Below, piece after piece: positions 62,601 to 64,000 of a stretch of DNA of 64,000 bases. Every line of letters begins with the position of its first letter. Within the stretch, counting starts at the first letter, position 1. Location: the NCBI GenBank assembly GCA_033239525.1, contig BSYO01000024.1, positions 3,190,128 through 3,254,127 of the forward strand, given 5' to 3'. The stretch is from Nepenthes gracilis (Eukaryota; Streptophyta; Magnoliopsida; Caryophyllales; Nepenthaceae). Under the pieces are notes generated by a model. That model made no database searches, was not told the origin of the DNA, and worked only from the letters and a program-made list of their open reading frames with translations. The translations under genes were made by a program, and so were the position numbers.

Positions 62601-63700
62601 TATTTGAATCGGTCATGGTTGTATTGGATGATATGTATTTATATTAGATATATTAGCCATTATATTGGCCAAATATTGTGTATAACAATCGATATATCGC
62701 TATTACGATAACATATTGCGATATTATCGCGTTATATTAGATGATATCAGTCAAATATTGGATACATTGGCCAATATATCTCGATATATCGCCGATGTAA
62801 TAACATATCACAATATTATCATGTTATTGAAAATATTGGTATTAGGGCACCCTGATAAATGTTAGAATATGTTCCTTGAGAATCGCCCTTGTTTTTCTTT
62901 CTTGTTTCTGCAAGTTCCATAAAGACTGTGGAAGATCTTCATTAGAACAGATTTGTAGCATCTTGGCATTAATATGATAGTTTTTCTAGAGCACTTTGAG
63001 TTGCAATTGAGAATTATGATTTTACACATTTTGCTCATTTAAAGTTTCATCTTTTATCTTCTGTGAACCTCGAATTGAAAATTTGGAACTCCATTTGTGC
63101 AATAAATTCACTATACTATACCAAACCCAAAAAAGGGGCACAATGTACAAGGCTTCCATAACATAGCTTAGGAAGAGTCAAATGTACATAGCTTACTGTT
63201 TCACTGTAAAAAGATATTTCCTGTTGTGTAATTTCATTGTTGTGTCATAGCTCACCCTCCATAGGCTATTCCAGATGATCGTGACCTTGTGAAAATCCAA
63301 AAATGACTTTTGATTCCAATGTTTTGACACCATGCCTTCACCATTATAAGACTGACTGATCAAAACCATAGCTGCGACTGATGCCTCACTTTAGGAGACT
63401 TTTATTTATCTTTTATATTGAAATATTATTTATTTATTTATTATTTTTGGAAACTTGGAATTGTATACCCTAGCCAATGGATGATGGTCCTTTCTTGTTC
63501 CATGAATAACATACTGGGTTGCCTTTTAGCTGACATTTCTTAATAAGTGTAATTATCTCCAGGAGGAGTTTTTGAAGGATGTGATGCACTTTCTAATCCT
63601 CCGTGGACACACTCGTCTAATTCCTCAAGGTGGACAGGCTGAGTTTCCGGATGCAATTCTCAATTCAAAGAGGCTTGATCTATACAACTTGTATAGAGAG
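53555..63700 (+). CDS. ARID4-like ARID/PHD chromatin protein, partial (3' end outside window)
   Basis: Ten coding exons with GT-AG introns and continuous phase: 53555..53710, 53837..54025, 54685..54738, 54874..54962, 57509..57752, 57860..57916, 58744..58775, 60603..60738, 60830..61003, 61891..62526, and an eleventh, 63563..63700, in which the window ends. Together they give 635 residues. The start (MMFHTQGASKYSCSLLAVV) follows an in-frame TGA. The N-terminal 260 residues hold the plant-specific region (VGPLIWGGLDLSMGVAVSEL, IPYVIFWKDAFSRYEASHFR). Near 270 to 370 are APPPPLQAGTFSRGVVTMRC and PSWALQVLRQLAPETSYRGL. The last exon opens the ARID DNA-binding domain (EEFLKDVMHFLILRGHTRLI). It matches Arabidopsis At3g43240 (ARID4 in UniProt, also called ARID5), about 750 residues with a C-terminal PHD finger, reported as an ISWI-complex subunit that reads DNA and H3K4me3. 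The rest of ARID and the PHD lie beyond the window. No break was seen. Confidence 0.93.
54300..54540. repeat. GATATT-type repeat in ARID4 intron 2
   Basis: A stretch with many ATATC, GATAT and AATATCAGTAT motifs, resembling blocks at about 18580 to 18850, 56840 to 57100, 61780 to 61850 and 62590 to 62860. It is probably one dispersed intron-associated repeat family. Ends are not defined. Confidence 0.4.
55981..56000 (+). repeat. (TC)n microsatellite in ARID4 intron 4
   Basis: A short TC run of about nine units within intron 4. Confidence 0.8.
56840..57100. repeat. GATATC/GATACCG-type repeat in ARID4 intron 4
   Basis: Repeated TATCGGTATC, CCGATACCGAT, GATATATC and CGATACGGATACCGATACTG motifs. 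Many are partly palindromic. A similar block lies in the last complete intron (62590..62860). The copy lies in the 2.5-kb intron 54963..57508. Confidence 0.55.
59851..60409 (+). repeat. MITE-like element with imperfect terminal inverted repeats
   Basis: The left end CATCCTAAAAGTACGGACAC is the near reverse complement of the right end GTGTCCGTGTTTTTCTTAGATG. The interior is AT-rich (about 560 bases in all) with a block GGACACTGACACGAGACACG just inside the left end. Such GACACGGACAC-type repeats are widespread in plant genomes. It lies in the intron 58776..60602. No target duplication could be assigned with confidence. Confidence 0.55.
62590..62860. repeat. GATATATCG-type repeat in ARID4 intron
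   Basis: Dense in CGATATATCG, ATATTGCGATATTATCG and AATATTGG motifs, with CATATTGCGATATTATCGCG and its near-repeat CATATCACAATATTATCATG about 80 bases apart. It is related to the block at 56840..57100. It lies in the intron 62527..63562. Confidence 0.55.
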
Positions 63701-63915
63701 GTATACTTTCTCAATGCTTTTGGTTCTTTGGGCACAGTACCTTGCCCTAAAAACTAGGTTACAAAATCCCTTTGGCTAGGTATATAAAATAGACCTAGCC
63801 AAAAAAAACCAGTAAGTAGTTAGATAGCTGAGAATTAACTGGCTTTATATGTAGAAACCATCATGATCTTTTTCAATAAACAACCGTTTCCGTGTGGTGT
63901 TCAATAGAAAAAGAT

Positions 63916-63997
63916 TTTCTTTAGAGCAAGAAGTTTAGTCGTTGGCATGTTTGCACTTTCTTTAGAGCAAGAAGTTTAGTCGTTGGTTGGTATGTTT
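63916..63997 (+). repeat. Two-copy tandem duplication, 41-bp period
   Basis: TTTCTTTAGAGCAAGAAGTT recurs at 63916 and 63957 with the following TAGTCGTTGG. The second copy has a TTGG insertion before the shared ATGTTTGC. It lies in the intron that runs off the window end. Confidence 0.8.
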
Positions 63998-64000
63998 GCT

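Overview
The window is nuclear DNA from a flowering plant, probably a eudicot. It has long AT-rich intergenic stretches, spliced genes with GT-AG introns, a plant type-I pectin methylesterase, a plant PLS-class PPR protein, an ARID4-type chromatin protein and many LTR retrotransposon remains. I cannot name the species.

Gene content is low. Three genes are well supported, all on the + strand: a two-exon pectin methylesterase (7815..10454), an intronless mitochondrial-type PPR-E protein similar to Arabidopsis At1g77010 (24486..26531), and the first ten coding exons of an ARID4 homologue (53555..63700). The last ends inside its ARID domain where the window ends. They belong to unrelated pathways (cell wall, organelle RNA, chromatin), and nothing suggests they act together. 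One GC-rich 58-codon ORF (4678..4854) is a weak extra candidate.

Most of the rest is repeat. I could place exact ends and 5-bp target-site duplications (TSDs) for five solo LTRs: 1314..3700 (AGTAG), 13388..14525 (GATCT), 22765..23781 (GAATC), 48846..49831 (GGTAT) and 50798..51733 (ATATA). One almost full-length Ty3/gypsy element (35627..47318, 11.7 kb) has two LTRs, a primer-binding site, decayed gag and pol, an antisense reading frame with a coiled-coil part, and two tandem-repeat blocks (43 bp x 5 and about 37 bp x 6). It looks Tat-like. Its stops and lost catalytic residues are mostly G-to-A or C-to-T changes, as expected from methylcytosine deamination.

Between the PPR gene and the gypsy element lies a 5.5-kb array of four tandem units of about 1.37 kb, arranged A-B-A'-B'. 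Other repeats include a dispersed family seen in three copies (one split by the 1314..3700 solo LTR), a probable older 2.4-kb LTR at 13248..16834 that hosts the 13388..14525 solo LTR, and a patchwork at about 12000..12640 in which blocks of one repeat alternate with unrelated GC-richer DNA.

Layout: 1..7500 repeats; 7815..10454 pectin methylesterase; 10455..24475 repeats and old LTRs; 24486..26531 PPR gene; 29406..34880 tandem array; 35627..47318 gypsy element; 48846..51733 two solo LTRs; 53555..64000 ARID4 gene, with repeats in its introns. I found no rRNA, tRNA or CRISPR array.
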